Assembly (NCBI GenBank): GCA_030435675.1
Contig: CM059625.1
Coordinates: forward strand, 3,100,001-3,164,000
Direction: 5' to 3'
Length of the DNA stretch: 64,000 bases
From: Steinernema hermaphroditum
Lineage: Eukaryota; Nematoda; Chromadorea; Rhabditida; Steinernematidae
Part shown: positions 62,301-64,000 of the stretch, piece by piece
Position numbering within the stretch: the stretch's first letter is position 1
Layout of the letters: each line of letters begins with the position of its first letter
Notes under the pieces: model-generated
What the model was told of the DNA's origin: nothing
What the model saw: only the letters and a program-made list of their open reading frames with translations
The model's database searches: none
Position numbers and translations under genes: made by a program

Positions 62301-64000
62301 CCTTTATACAACGAATCGCCGTTTGGAGGGACGCATTCCGCTTTTGGTTGTCACCGGATCTTTGGTCTCATTCCTCATATTATTACTCATCTTGTTCCCC
62401 TCGCCCATTATTCATATTCCACCCGTTCGTTGGATACGGTAGCGAAAACAGGAAAGTGGGCATAATCGGAAATTATTCATCGCTTGTGTTTTCGCGCTTT
62501 TCGCCCGGAAAAACGTCACAGCAATATGTGTAATAGCTGTTCGGACCAGCTCAAATAGTTTGGTGTGGAGGCCTGGCCGGATTCGCCTAAGACCTCTAAA
62601 CGGCTTCTATCTCACTTGTTAACCATGCTTACGATTACTTTTTGGAGATGTATGAACAAGGGATCATTATATAATAGATTCGAACTAATGTTTTCTTACG
62701 GATTTGGGAAATCCTGAATGGAAGAGGAACTTTCAAAGTACACCTCTTTGTCCTTTCCTCGCCCATTATATTCATAGGGTCTATATTGTTGGCCATCGTT
62801 TGTGTAGTCCCCTGAATCATGTAGAAAGTCTCTAGCTCAAAAAATTCTACCTAGTTCACAAAATCAAGGGTATAGGTATACGGTTTAGGTATAATAATAA
62901 CCTATTTATTTCCATTTCTGAACTCATAAGTTGACTGGCGTCATTGCGCTTGAAGAATATGGTAATTGTGGAAAAGTGATATTTCAAGTTCAGCACTGTG
63001 AGGGCGATGATCGGTCAAATGTCGCTTCTATTTTAATCGTTGCCCTTGCTCACAACGTTCGAACTTACGCGTAAATAAGCAAAAATTTATGATATGATTC
63101 ACGTATGTGTTCTGATGTGTTCGGAAGGACTCAACCTGCGCAAAGTCGACCACACTACGACGTTTTAGTTTATTCTCAGTTACCGAGGTGGCTAATTATG
63201 CAGCTTCTCAACACATTACTGTATGTGCCTCATTCACAGGCATTCTCATAGGGCCGTGAATTGTTCAATGTTTACAATAAAGAGAGGTTGTTCACGATCG
63301 TTTAAGTAGCCGAGTTAGGAACAAAAATTTATTTATGATAGTGCGGTAGGCGATGGATAATGTGGCTCCCCATACCCACAACTAATATGAGAAGTGATAG
63401 TAATGGCGAGTGGTATGTCCCGAGAAAGTAACGAGTTTTCATTGTCCCGTTTCTTGAATATCAGAGCGCTCACTTATCTAAGTGTTTTGCCGCATATTTC
63501 TTCGACTTTACTCCATTCTACTATACAATTTGGAGCCCGATGATGTTCATTATGATGTAATACGCATTGACTTGACAGAAACGTCCCGATGCTTACATGA
63601 ATGGGTTCAATTCTAAATGTTTTCTCCCGGATTTTGTGTAACCTGCCTCGCACAAGTAAATCTCAAAACAGAAAGCAGTTCCGCCTGTGAATGTCCATCA
63701 GAAGTGGGCGCCGTATAATTAGAATTTAATGGGCCGTGTACTCCAAAAAATCAGCATGCGCCAAAGATGTACTTTTGAACAAGAGCCACAATTAATTTCC
63801 TATGTGTAGCGCCGTCTGCTAACGTCCCCAGGAATCCCTTTGTCCTGCGAGTAACCGTGTTTGTGTGTGGGTCGCTTTGAGCGAAATCGAATAAATTTTT
63901 AAGTGGCTTAGTGGATCGGAAGTCAACGAAGCGCCTCTGAGCTGTACTAACGGTCACAAGTACGTTGTTGTGCAGGCCATATTTTGCCATTTTATGTCTC
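59358..64000. other. Intergenic, no gene recognised
   Basis: No spliceable exons with known domains on either strand. GC-richer patches at about 59.7-60.05 and 60.25-60.45 kb may be regulatory. Open frames at 60.5 kb (minus), 62.0 kb (plus) and 63.75 kb (minus) are featureless. Confidence 0.4.

Overview
The window looks like nuclear DNA of a nematode, most likely clade V (rhabditid/strongylid, hookworm-like). The reasons are many 42-50 bp introns next to a few of 1-3 kb, TTTCAG/TTTTAG acceptors placed just before start codons (as in spliced-leader acceptors), an AT-rich base composition, and recognisable nematode-type genes: ldh-1, a FIRFamide neuropeptide gene resembling flp-4, and the ALP/Enigma gene alp-1. 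The species assignment is inference. Gene models were spliced by hand; every model called confident keeps its reading frame across all junctions.

Layout. 0.4-3.4 kb: ldh-1 (+), complete, six coding exons, 334 aa, with a possible TATA-type promoter. 4.6-10.1 kb: core-1 beta-1,3-galactosyltransferase-like gene (+), six exons, about 293 aa, with a very short N-terminus and a diverged direct repeat in its first intron. 10.3-10.7 kb: flp-4-like gene (-), tail to tail with the galactosyltransferase. 10.7-25.1 kb: a 14 kb stretch without convincing genes, holding repeats and hairpins. 25.1-25.6 kb: small secreted-peptide gene (+) followed by a rearranged partial copy of its own exon 1/intron 1 junction. 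29.0-29.3 kb: 96-aa membrane protein (-). 29.7-31.9 kb: secreted Cys/Gln/Pro repeat protein (-), 608 aa.

34.0-45.8 kb: two related multi-spanning membrane protein genes (both -) flank alp-1 (+, PDZ + ZM motif, no LIM domain seen). The two paralogues share a 182-nt exon of the same phase and a conserved Cys-x-Phe-Asp motif; one carries a Thr-rich, glycosylation-rich extracellular insert. I could not name this family, and it is the best candidate here for something undescribed.

48.6-53.6 kb: UDP-glycosyltransferase (-), with the sugar-nucleotide binding half and ER-retained tail present but the N-terminal half not found. 53.6-64.0 kb: gene-poor, with one possible gene end at 55.7-56.1 kb (+) and a 401-bp Tc1/mariner-type miniature element at 58.96-59.36 kb.

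The genes do not form one pathway. They are neighbours typical of a nematode chromosome: glycolysis, O-glycosylation, neuropeptide signalling, cuticle or lumen matrix, muscle Z-line, detoxification, and orphan membrane proteins.
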